Under the pieces are notes generated by a model. The model was not told where the DNA came from and did not search any database. It saw only the letters and a program-made list of their open reading frames with translations. The position numbers were made by a program, and so were the translations under genes. From Lutispora thermophila DSM 19022 (GTDB lineage: Bacteria > Bacillota > Clostridia > Lutisporales > Lutisporaceae): a stretch of 64,000 nt of DNA. This document shows, piece by piece, positions 58,107-64,000 of the stretch; position 1 is the first letter of the stretch, and each line of letters starts with the position of its first letter. The DNA lies in NCBI RefSeq assembly GCF_900142105.1, contig NZ_FQZS01000006.1:186001-250000 (forward strand), read 5' to 3'.

Positions 58107-58132
58107 TGTACTCAGACAAGATAATTGACAAA

Positions 58133-58168
58133 ACGGGATAAGACGGGATGTGACGGGAGAAACCGGGA
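58133..58168 (+). repeat. Four helically phased 10-bp repeats at the prophage end
   Basis: The unit ACGGGA(T/G) occurs at 58133, 58143 and 58153, with a variant CCGGGA at 58163, each exactly 10 bp apart. All would face the same side of the helix. They lie 26-60 bp inside the inferred transposon end, where transposase sites are expected. Confidence 0.7.
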
Positions 58169-58232
58169 AAAGGCAGTATTCATGCGGGTTAGTGAGAGAT
58201 ACGAAGGGAATTCAGTGACAGAAATATTGAGA

Positions 58233-58264
58233 ACGGCATCGAGTGAGTTGATGTCGTCTTTTTT
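58233..58264 (+). terminator. Intrinsic terminator near the prophage left end
   Basis: ACGGCATC (58233-58240) pairs with GATGTCGT (58250-58257), including one G-U pair, and is followed by C and six T residues. It would stop transcription entering from yqeY. Confidence 0.75.
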
Positions 58265-58279
58265 ATGCCTTGAGGAGGC

Positions 58280-58354
58280 GTGGTGGTCATAGTGACGGCG
58301 GGCATCGTGTCGATTATCGATTCGTCAATAAGGCCGGAAAGCCGCATAAATTAA
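58280..58354 (+). CDS. Possible 24-codon hydrophobic peptide
   Basis: GAGGAGG at 58272-58278 precedes a frame of GTG codons (58280, 58283, 58292) that ends at TAA 58352-58354. The peptide is hydrophobic in its first 16 residues (VVIVTAGIVSII) and polar after (RPESRIN). The spacing suits no start well, so translation is uncertain. It is followed 12 bp later by the long hairpin. It might be a small membrane peptide; it might be chance. Confidence 0.35.
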   Translation: MVVIVTAGIVSIIDSSIRPESRIN

Positions 58355-58366
58355 GGATTTATAGAA

Positions 58367-58439
58367 GAAATGAGCCGCTTTGGTGTCCCGGAAGCCCGTA
58401 GCAGCGCGGGGGATAAAGGACATCATCGCGGCTCATTTC
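58367..58439. other. 73-nt structured hairpin, possible RNA element
   Basis: A perfect 12-bp outer stem (58367-58378 with 58428-58439, GAAATGAGCCGC type) is followed, after a 2-by-2 internal loop, by an 8-bp stem (58381-58388 with 58418-58425, one G-U pair) and an apical CCCG/CGGG stem (58395-58398 with 58407-58410). No T run follows on either strand, so it is not a simple terminator. The strand of any RNA is unknown. I recognise no Rfam-type family. Confidence 0.5.
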
Positions 58440-58471
58440 GTATTATAACATCCAAGAAAAAGAAAGTCGAG

Positions 58472-58570
58472 GCGTTCAGCGTGCTAACGGTGCGTTAGTG
58501 AGCGTTAAATGCAGTAACGGCATTTCAAAAAAGCTTGAAAAATAAGGCTTTTTCAGGCGTTAGAGCGTTA
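58472..58570. repeat. Cluster of GCGTTA / TAACG motifs
   Basis: GCGTTA occurs at 58492, 58502, 58557 and 58565, with GCGTTC at 58472, and the inverted TAACG at 58485 and 58515. Five direct and two inverted copies in 100 bp suggest protein-binding sites, possibly for transposase or repressor. Confidence 0.5.
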
Positions 58571-58628
58571 CTTTTTGCGTGCACGCCCGTGCGAAAAACC
58601 ATAAAAAAGGGGCAAAAAAGGGGCGTGA

Positions 58629-58734
58629 GCAAAGTGACAAAACTATAAAATCATTAAAAACCTGTCACATTGCCCTATTATCAAGGGTTTCAGGCTCTTT
58701 ATGTAGTGCGAAAAAAGCTCGAAGCAATGTGACA
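58629..58734. repeat. Three copies of GCAAnGTGACA
   Basis: Direct copies are at 58629-58639 and 58724-58734 and an inverted copy at 58663-58673; the last two are perfect 11-bp inverted partners. They lie between the motif cluster and the end of the repressor gene and may be operators or transposase sites. Confidence 0.55.
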
Positions 58735-58755
58735 AAAAAGATAGAAAAATCTATC
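58734..58755 (-). terminator. Terminator of the prophage repressor
   Basis: GATAGA and TCTATC (58740-58745, 58750-58755) form the stem; on the minus strand it is followed by six T residues. Confidence 0.75.
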
Positions 58756-58770
58756 AAATAAACACAAAAA

Positions 58771-59199
58771 TTAAGCCGTTTCACTTGCGGCTGCCTCTTC
58801 CCCTGTTCCTCCAATCATCGAGCCGGACAACGTTCCCTTTTTAAGTGCTTTATCATACAGCATATCAATATTAGCCTTTGCATATTCCTGGTCTCTTGCG
58901 TCCAATTGTCGAAACTTCCAAAGCATTTCTTTTTCCTGTTCTGTCAGCGACTCCGCTTTCTCATTTGTTGTATCTATCTTTCTGTATTTATTCTCACCTG
59001 TTAGAATCCATTCCATCGGAACATCCAAAGCAGTGGCGATTTTATAAAGCGAGAGCGTGTCAGGCGTACGCTTTCCTGTAACGTACTGGCTAACAGCATT
59101 ATTGGACAGTCCAGTTACTCGGCAAAGGTCGGCTTGTTTTTGATTTAATTCTGTGAGACGAGTAATTATCCTTTTCCCCACGTTTTCAATTTCAAGCAT
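58771..59199 (-). CDS. Prophage XRE-family repressor
   Basis: A 142-aa transcription regulator with an N-terminal helix-turn-helix (about 8-62; QKQADLCRVTGLSNNAVSQYVTG). A C-terminal helical part of about 75 residues ends in a small-residue tail; no peptidase domain for self-cleavage is seen. GGAGG precedes ATG 59199. It is transcribed toward the left end, opposite to the early genes, as the c repressor is in Mu, and the operator pair in its upstream region fits it. Confidence 0.85.
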   Translation of the reverse strand: MLEIENVGKRIITRLTELNQKQADLCRVTGLSNNAVSQYVTGKRTPDTLSLYKIATALDVPMEWILTGENKYRKIDTTNEKAESLTEQEKEMLWKFRQLDARDQEYAKANIDMLYDKALKKGTLSGSMIGGTGEEAAASETA

Positions 59200-59221
59200 A
59201 TAGCTCCTCCTTTCATTGTTT

Positions 59222-59271
59222 ACAACAAATGAGAAATTTTTATTGACAACCTCTCACTTGTTGTATAAAAT
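59222..59271 (+). promoter_or_regulatory. Early prophage promoter with paired operators
   Basis: TTGACA (59243-59248) and TAAAAT (59266-59271) are 17 bp apart, driving the rightward genes. Inverted operator-like copies ACAACAAATGAGA (59222-59234) and TCTCACTTGTTGT (59252-59264) match at 12 of 13 positions; the second fills the promoter spacer and the first lies toward the repressor start. Binding of the XRE repressor here is inferred. Confidence 0.75.
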
Positions 59272-59385
59272 AAGATTGATAGATAAATACATCAAAAAAA
59301 TAATACCACATATGAGAGGAGGATGAAAGAAGTTTAGGGATTGACAGGAAATTTATTCCTAATTGAAACGGAGGGAGATGGGAGA

Positions 59386-59628
59386 TTGAAGCACGGCAAG
59401 AGGCCCACGAGGGCGCAGAAGATACGCCTAAAGGAAGTTGGACTTAATTATGAAAACTGGCTGGTCGTGAAGGCGACTGCCGAAGGGCTCGAAGTGGTGC
59501 ACAAACACTCGGGTAAGACAAGAAAAATCCCCGCAACGCTCGGGCAAAAGAGCGGCGGCAAAAGGAGGAAATGGAATGAAAACAGTCCTTCAGTATCTCA
59601 CAGAACAAAGAGATATGGCATGGCATAA
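59386..59628 (+). CDS. DUF6906-type small phage protein
   Basis: An 80-aa basic protein whose first part KHGKRPTRAQKIRLKEVGLN, then ENWLVVK and HSGKTRKI, matches the small DUF6906 family common in clostridial phages; function unknown. TTG 59386 is chosen because it gives the family start and GGAGGG lies about nine bases upstream; an in-frame TTG 59341 would add 15 residues. Its last 53 bp overlap the next gene. Confidence 0.65.
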   Translation: MKHGKRPTRAQKIRLKEVGLNYENWLVVKATAEGLEVVHKHSGKTRKIPATLGQKSGGKRRKWNENSPSVSHRTKRYGMA

Positions 59629-59950
59629 CCGCCTTTGCTACTCCAAGACCTACGGCATGGACACTCCGAAGGAAGGCTATGAGAAGGAGTTTGCCGAGGC
59701 GGTCAGAGATTGCGAGATTGTCGAGGAGCTCATCGCATTGGTGCAAGAAAAAGAGACGCCCGCAGAACAGACGTCCCAATGTGAGTATAACGCCTCTTTG
59801 CAAGGTGTTCCGCTTCTCCAACTTCTTAAAAACTGGAAAAAGGAGAATATGGCACCTCTTGCACAAATTGAACTTCTTACCAAAGCATTCATTTTAGAGG
59901 AAAGAAAAGAGCTACGAAGATACTGCATCACTCCTCTTCGTTTCCTATAA
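59576..59950 (+). CDS. Prophage early protein, unknown
   Basis: A 124-aa soluble protein with an acidic, helical first half (EFAEAVRDCEIVEELIALVQEKE) and a more basic end. GGAGG lies seven bases before ATG 59576. Its 3' end overlaps by 23 bp the convergent minus-strand gene. I recognise no domain. Confidence 0.55.
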   Translation: MKTVLQYLTEQRDMAWHNRLCYSKTYGMDTPKEGYEKEFAEAVRDCEIVEELIALVQEKETPAEQTSQCEYNASLQGVPLLQLLKNWKKENMAPLAQIELLTKAFILEERKELRRYCITPLRFL

Positions 59951-60173
59951 GTGTCCTACGAAGAGCTTCCTCAAAAGTTTTAAGGGCAAAGAAGTAAGCA
60001 CTTTTCGAGGAATAAAGAACAAACCTTAAAGTATCATCATCGATGCCAGAGCAGTATTCTGCCGCACATTTGCGAATTTCGTTCTCAAGATTGATGCAGT
60101 ATTCTTCGGAATGCTCACCGATGTTAATGGTTAGGTCTTCAAGAAACTTATAAACTATCCCTGGTTCGTACAT
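59928..60173 (-). CDS. Small reverse-strand gene within the early region, unknown
   Basis: An 81-aa acidic protein with three cysteines, no membrane segment, and no family I recognise. GAGGGGGTG stands a few bases ahead of ATG 60173, a good ribosome site. It runs against the early operon and is more AT-rich than its neighbours, which suggests a separately acquired cargo gene (moron-like). A perfect 10-bp inverted repeat with TATAAT in both strands lies directly upstream. Confidence 0.6.
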   Translation of the reverse strand: MYEPGIVYKFLEDLTINIGEHSEEYCINLENEIRKCAAEYCSGIDDDTLRFVLYSSKSAYFFALKTFEEALRRTLIGNEEE

Positions 60174-60186
60174 CGAATCACCCCCT

Positions 60187-60218
60187 CTCTATAATGTGGC
60201 CCCAATCTCATTATAGAG
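60187..60218. promoter_or_regulatory. Inverted repeat upstream of the reverse-strand gene
   Basis: CTCTATAATG (60187-60196) and CATTATAGAG (60209-60218) are perfect inverted copies with a 12-bp spacer. Each holds a TATAAT. It lies next to the ribosome site of the minus-strand gene and between two divergently read genes, so it may be an operator or an mRNA hairpin. Confidence 0.5.
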
Positions 60219-60302
60219 CCAAAAGGTGGAAGTAACCATTCGAAACACTTCACAATTTTTGAAGCGGAAGAGATTCTAAGAGCGCAGGAAGGAGGATGCT
60301 TG

Positions 60303-60521
60303 ATGCAACGCAACAAAAGACAACTGACCGCCTTCGGCGTGTTGGTTAAAAAGACGCTCATAGAAAAAGGCATGACACAGGTGCAGCTCGCGCAAGAGGT
60401 CGGAACAAGCAACAAGTACCTCAATCTCATCCTATACGGAGACAGGTCGGGGGATAAGTACCTCCACCATATCGCGAGGGTGCTTGATTTAGACCCGGAA
60501 TTGTTAAAAAAGATAGCATAA
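60303..60521 (+). CDS. Small XRE-type DNA-binding protein
   Basis: A 72-aa helix-turn-helix protein (about residues 10-65; GMTQVQLAQEVGTSNKYLNLIL). By place and size it is comparable to Ner or Cro of Mu-like phages, but the position after several small genes is not identical to Mu. ATG 60303 has GGAGG seven bases upstream. Confidence 0.75.
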   Translation: MQRNKRQLTAFGVLVKKTLIEKGMTQVQLAQEVGTSNKYLNLILYGDRSGDKYLHHIARVLDLDPELLKKIA

Positions 60522-60534
60522 AGGAGGAATGAAC

Positions 60535-60843
60535 TTGAAAAACGTCAGCGATTTTCTGCTCGAACTGGAAAACCTCAAGGCTGGGATGGGGATGAGCGAA
60601 AGAGTAATTCCCGATGAAATCAGGCTCATCATCCTGGAAAGGAAGCAGAACGAGCTCAAGCGGCAAACCGAGCAGGTTGAAAAGGAAATCCAGAAGGACA
60701 TTGAGGATTTGTTCGACTGCATCAGCTTAAAACAGGCGAACATCGAAACCTTGAACGGCATCAACGCCTATCTTCAGGAAGAGCTCAGGAAGGTTGAGGA
60801 GCACATCGGCAAAATCAAGGCAAAGGCGACAAAAAGCGCGTGA
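60535..60843 (+). CDS. Coiled-coil prophage protein, unknown
   Basis: A 102-aa charged protein predicted to be mostly coiled coil (about 32-100; ILERKQNELKRQTEQVEKE and later LQEELRKVEEH). TTG 60535 is used with GGAGG seven bases upstream; the in-frame ATG 60529 is too near that site. No domain is recognised. Confidence 0.6.
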   Translation: MKNVSDFLLELENLKAGMGMSERVIPDEIRLIILERKQNELKRQTEQVEKEIQKDIEDLFDCISLKQANIETLNGINAYLQEELRKVEEHIGKIKAKATKSA

Positions 60844-61003
60844 CCGGGGGATGGCATCATGAGGAATCAGGGCAAAAGGAAAGAGAGCCCCTTCGATACC
60901 ACCCAAACAGGCTCTCCCATTCCCCGAAGATTCAAGAAAAATCTTCTCCTGCCATTATACCACGGCAGCGGTCACGGTTCAATGCGAAAGGAGGGAGAAG
61001 GGT

Positions 61004-63088
61004 TTGCCGGAAACATTCGTCACACTGGAAAGAGCGGCAGAACTTGAGGGAATCAAGTACAACACATTAGTTCAGCGAATCAAGCGCAATCCGAAAGCTT
61101 TCAAAACATCAACGGAGCCGGGAGAGAACGGCGGCAAAGACCGGGTGACGGTTGCCCTGTCCTCCCTCTCCGCCAAAGCGAGGAAGGCTTATAAAGCAGC
61201 AAAAAAGATAGACGGGAGGGATGTCATTATCGAACAGAAGGCGCAAGAGGCCCCGTGATATCTCGACACCGACCTCAACTGGTACATAGAGAGCCACAAG
61301 CGGGAATATTACGAGGCGGTCGAACTCGCAAAGAGAATTCAGGAGTTTGTCGCATACGGAGAAGGCGAGCGCACGGCTTACGCTGAGGAGTTTGCCGCAA
61401 AGCTCGGAATCAGTCAGAGGACGCTCTACCGTTACGCCGAGAGTTATCTTGAAGCGAGCGCGTGGGCTCTGAAGCTGGAAAAGGAGGAGGGCAAAAACTT
61501 CGACTTCTTCAAGGTGCTCGCCATATGCAGGAAGCCTAAGAGGTCGCACACCTTCCCGAGCCTGACGGACGAACAGAAGGCCCTCATTGAAAACATCTGG
61601 TTTGACGAGGACTTCGCACAGAATCAAGGCACGATTGAGATGCTTTATACGAAATTCGAGCAGGTCGCCGTGGAGAAAAAATGGGAAGGTTACCCCTCCA
61701 TCAAGACGGTGGCCCGGTATATCAAGCATGTCATGGACGAGCTCCGGGGACGCAACGCCCACTATCTCGCCGCCAACGGAATGAGAGAGTTCAAAAATCA
61801 CAGGATGCTCAAAGGTAAGCGCGACGCGACGGCCCTCATGGTCATGGAGTTCGTCCAGGGCGACGCTCACACCTTCGACTGCTGGGTGCAGTACACAAGC
61901 CCGAACGGGAAAATCAAGGCAATCCGCCCGGTGCTTGTTGCCTGGATTGACACAAGGAGTCGCTGCATATTAGGCGATGTAATATGCGTCAACGCTAATT
62001 CCCAGGTACTCAAAGAGAGCCTCGTCAAGATGCTCTATTCCCACCCGGGCGGCGTCCCGAAACACCTGCACATTGACAACGGCAAGGACTACACAGCAGA
62101 GACCAACACCGGGCAAAACCGCAAGGAGCGTAAGATGCAGGAACTTGACTTCGACAGCGAGACAAAAGGCTTCTACCGTTCCATAGGAATTGAGGACTGG
62201 TCAAGGTCTCTCCCTTATCAGCCGTGGAGCAAAGCGCAAATAGAGCGTTTCTTCGGAACAATATGCAGCATGTTCACCAAGTGGATGGCCTCCTACACAG
62301 GCACGCTGACCGGGTCAAAAACCTCCGGCAAACGGAAGAAGGACATCCCCGGGATGCTTGAACGGGGCGAACTTCTCACGATGGAAGAGTTCTACGAATT
62401 GTGGACAAAGTGGAAAAATGAGGTCTATCACAAGCGCGAGCACAGTTCCCTCAAGAAAGACCGGGAGCAGTACATCACACCGATTGAGCTCTTTGAACAT
62501 GCTGAGCGGTACGTCAAAGCGGCTCCACCAAGGGAATATGCAGCGATGCTCCTGATGAAGGCCGACACCGCCCTTGTCCGCAATCAAGGAATTATCAAGT
62601 TCGGCACGCTTTACACGGATTACGAGCTCTGCCATTACATCGGACAGACCGTCAACATCAAATGGGACATCGACGACATTACAAAGCTCTATGTCTTTGA
62701 CAAGAACGGCAAGAAGATTTGCGAGGCCGTCTCGGCGGAACTGCTTCAGTTCGCACCCCGTATGTCGCAAGCCGCTCTCGAAGCGCATCTTAAGAAGCAG
62801 AAAAAGCAGGTTCGAGAGACGAAAGAAGACCTCGAATGGTATCAGACGCCATACGAGCTCCGGGTACAGAACGAACAAGGCACTCCCGCTGTGGTTGGTG
62901 GTTTAGACCTCGCAGTCAGGGCCAGGAGGAACAACAACCTCATCCAGCTCCCGGACGACAAAGAGTTCCGCGAGGAGCTCAAGGCCGGAAGCAATTCCAA
63001 GAAGCAAAAGCAACATAAGGACTCAAATGACGAGTTCTTTAATAAAAAAGCTCAATCAGTCCTTGAAAAACTGAGAGCACTCGGATAA
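61004..63088 (+). pseudogene. MuA-type DDE transposase with in-frame TGA
   Basis: The frame from TTG 61004 to the TAA at 63086-63088 (694 codons) encodes a MuA-like transposase but is broken by TGA at 61256-61258. The N-terminal part is a Mu-type DNA-binding domain (LERAAELEGIKYNTLVQRIKR). The frame continues as protein directly after the TGA (YLDTDLNWYIES...) through a second helix-turn-helix (KLGISQRTLYRYAESYLE) to the catalytic core: aspartates in HTFDCWVQ and HIDNGKDY and glutamate in AQIERFFGT. A Trp codon (TGG) changed to TGA is the simplest reading. A product begun downstream, for instance at ATG 61514, would lack the DNA-binding part. GGAGGG precedes TTG 61004. Confidence 0.8.
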
Positions 63089-63105
63089 TGAAGGGGGATA
63101 AACAA

Positions 63106-63804
63106 ATGGAAGCATTAGCAGTTAAAGCCTATATAGGCGAAAATAAGACCCTTGCAGACAGGGTCAATGAGTACATCAAACGTGAAGGAATGACCATCAC
63201 TGACCTCGCAAGCACCATCAATTATTCACGGACGACAGTTTCCCGGTATCTTGCCGGGAAGTACGACAGCGACGCGACGGAGCTTGAAGCGAAGCTTACC
63301 GTCTTCCTCGCTGAAGCAACAGGCGAAGAGCTTGCCGCTACCAAAGAACAGACGGTAGCCGTCAAGATTGCCAAAAAGAGAAGCTTCTTCGAGAGCCGGG
63401 ACGCACAGAACATCATCGGCGTATGCAATTCCTGTCAGGAGTACACCGGGCTCGGCATTGTAGTCGGAAAGTCCGGCTTCGGCAAGACCCACGCCCTCAA
63501 GTATTACTCCAAGATGCCCCGGGTCGCATACATCGAATGCGACGACACCATGAGCTCAAGAGACCTGGTGGAGGCTATCGAACGGGCTCTCGGCATCCCA
63601 TCCACCTACGGGACGATATGGAAGCGCGTCAACGGAATCCGGGAGTTTTTCAACATCAACCGCGGATATCTTTTGATTATCGACGAGGCGGACAAGCTTA
63701 TCTCCAAGTACACACAAAAGAAGATGGAAATTCTCAGGGCCATATTCGACCAGTCCGATGTAGGTATGGTTATCGCAGGCGAGCCGAAGCTCGAAGTGGA
63801 CCTA
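63106..63804 (+). pseudogene. MuB-type AAA ATPase, cut by IS3
   Basis: This is the MuB-like target-selection ATPase. It has an N-terminal helix-turn-helix (about 15-60; MTITDLASTINYSRTTVSRYLAG), Walker A GKSGFGKT near residue 125 and Walker B LLIIDEAD near 190. Codon 233 or so is interrupted at 63805 by the end of an IS3-family element; the frame then reads a few IS-derived codons to a stop. ATG 63106 is chosen with GGGGG about eight bases upstream; an in-frame ATG at 63088 overlaps the transposase stop. MuB normally works with MuA to pick targets and protect the element from self-insertion. Confidence 0.85.
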
Positions 63805-64000
63805 TGTCAATATTTTAGACACAAAAACTCGGATTTACTATGCTGATTTTCTAGCCATATCCTCACATTGCTGAGGGGTAATATACCCAATGCTACCATG
63901 GATTCTCTTTCTGTTGTACCAGGATTCTATGTATTCAAAAATTGCCAGTCTTGCAGCATTAAAATCGTAGTAGGTTACTAGGTTAACCTCTTCCTTTTTT
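63805..64000 (-). mobile_element. IS3-family insertion sequence, right part only
   Basis: The element starts at TGTCAATATTTTAGACAC (63805-63822), the TG terminus expected for IS3-family ends, and AT content rises again. It runs out of the window, so its other end and the target duplication are not visible. It interrupts the MuB gene. Confidence 0.85.
63838..64000 (-). CDS. IS3-family transposase OrfB, C-terminal fragment
   Basis: The last 53 residues of an integrase-core transposase are visible. IFEYIESWYNRKRIHGSIGY followed by ITPQQ is the hallmark end of IS3-family (IS150-like) OrfB proteins. The stop is at 63838-63840 on the minus strand, 33 bp from the element terminus. The catalytic residues lie outside the window. 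Confidence 0.9.
   Translation of the reverse strand, partial: KKEEVNLVTYYDFNAARLAIFEYIESWYNRKRIHGSIGYITPQQCEDMARKSA

Larger units (their letters stand above)
58107..64000 (+). mobile_element. Mu-like transposable prophage, left part, decaying
   Basis: GC content and codon use change sharply here. The order is leftward repressor, divergent early promoter, small early genes, MuA-type DDE transposase, MuB-type ATPase, which is the left arm of Mu-like phages. The inferred left end is TGTACTC at 58107, TG being the usual first bases of such elements. The right end is outside the window, so the 5-bp target duplication cannot be checked. An in-frame stop in the transposase gene and an IS3 insertion in the MuB gene indicate a defective element. 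Confidence 0.85.

Noticed and set aside
60859-61047. 62-codon frame upstream of the transposase gene
   Set aside because: It overlaps the transposase start out of frame and has a composition of Pro, Arg and Gly without a domain. The spacer 60844-61003 has two small hairpins instead. Kept out as unsupported.
61256-61300. Transposase TGA as a selenocysteine codon
   Set aside because: No stem-loop is found in the first 40 nt after the TGA and the context favours a Trp codon mutated to stop.
61109-61870. 253-codon minus-strand frame opposite the transposase
   Set aside because: It mirrors the coding strand of the transposase in a GC-richer region and has no upstream signals.

Overview
The window reads as about 58 kb of chromosome from a low-GC, spore-forming, anaerobic member of the Clostridia, followed by about 6 kb of GC-richer mobile DNA. 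Sporulation and germination genes (gpr, spoIIP, a cwlJ-gerQ pair) indicate an endospore former. Superoxide reductase, rubrerythrin and hybrid cluster protein indicate an anaerobe with oxygen and nitrosative defences. Codon use is AT-rich and strong GGAGG ribosome sites precede most genes. I cannot name the species.

Layout: 0.1-9.4 kb holds mixed metabolic and repair genes (a divergent YchF-type NTPase, a UbiA prenyltransferase, superoxide reductase, an EamA transporter, alkyladenine glycosylase, asparaginase, a PHP phosphoesterase, HelD, MsrA). 9.5-13.9 kb is a redox-stress block: rubrerythrin with a PerR-like box, then hcp with a ferredoxin-type gene facing a Crp/Fnr regulator across a GTAAC-N4-GTTAC operator. 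13.9-24.1 kb holds a PAS-GGDEF protein, a sugar kinase, a HesB-like selenoprotein that a normal gene call misses, an ABC exporter, a lone Cas2-like protein, gerQ and cwlJ, and transporters. 24.3-28.2 kb is the nadD-yqeK-LCP-rsfS cluster, then a YheO-type regulator with ridA. 28.2-30.2 kb has dacF and comEA.

30.2-35.4 kb is a complete selenocysteine locus: selD (itself read through an in-frame UGA), selA, selB, a cysteine-rich small protein and selC (tRNA-Sec, anticodon UCA). It supplies what is needed to decode the UGA in selD and in the HesB-like gene at 16.3-16.6 kb. 35.5-41.5 kb has an AEC transporter, AlaX, two small membrane proteins and comEC. 41.6-58.1 kb is the classical Firmicutes housekeeping run holA, rpsT, gpr, spoIIP, lepA, hemW, hrcA-grpE-dnaK-dnaJ (SigA promoter plus CIRCE), prmA, rsmE, mtaB, hit, rpsU, yqeY.

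A Mu-like transposable prophage begins at about 58107, directly after the hairpin that follows yqeY. It has a leftward repressor, a divergent early promoter with paired operators, small early genes, a MuA-type DDE transposase and a MuB-type ATPase. It looks inactivated: the transposase carries an in-frame TGA and the MuB gene is cut by an IS3-family element that runs off the window. The leftmost 660 bp of the prophage is unusual, with helically phased 10-bp repeats, a tiny hydrophobic ORF, a 73-nt hairpin and two further repeat clusters. A dispersed intergenic repeat (at least four copies) is scattered through the chromosomal part.
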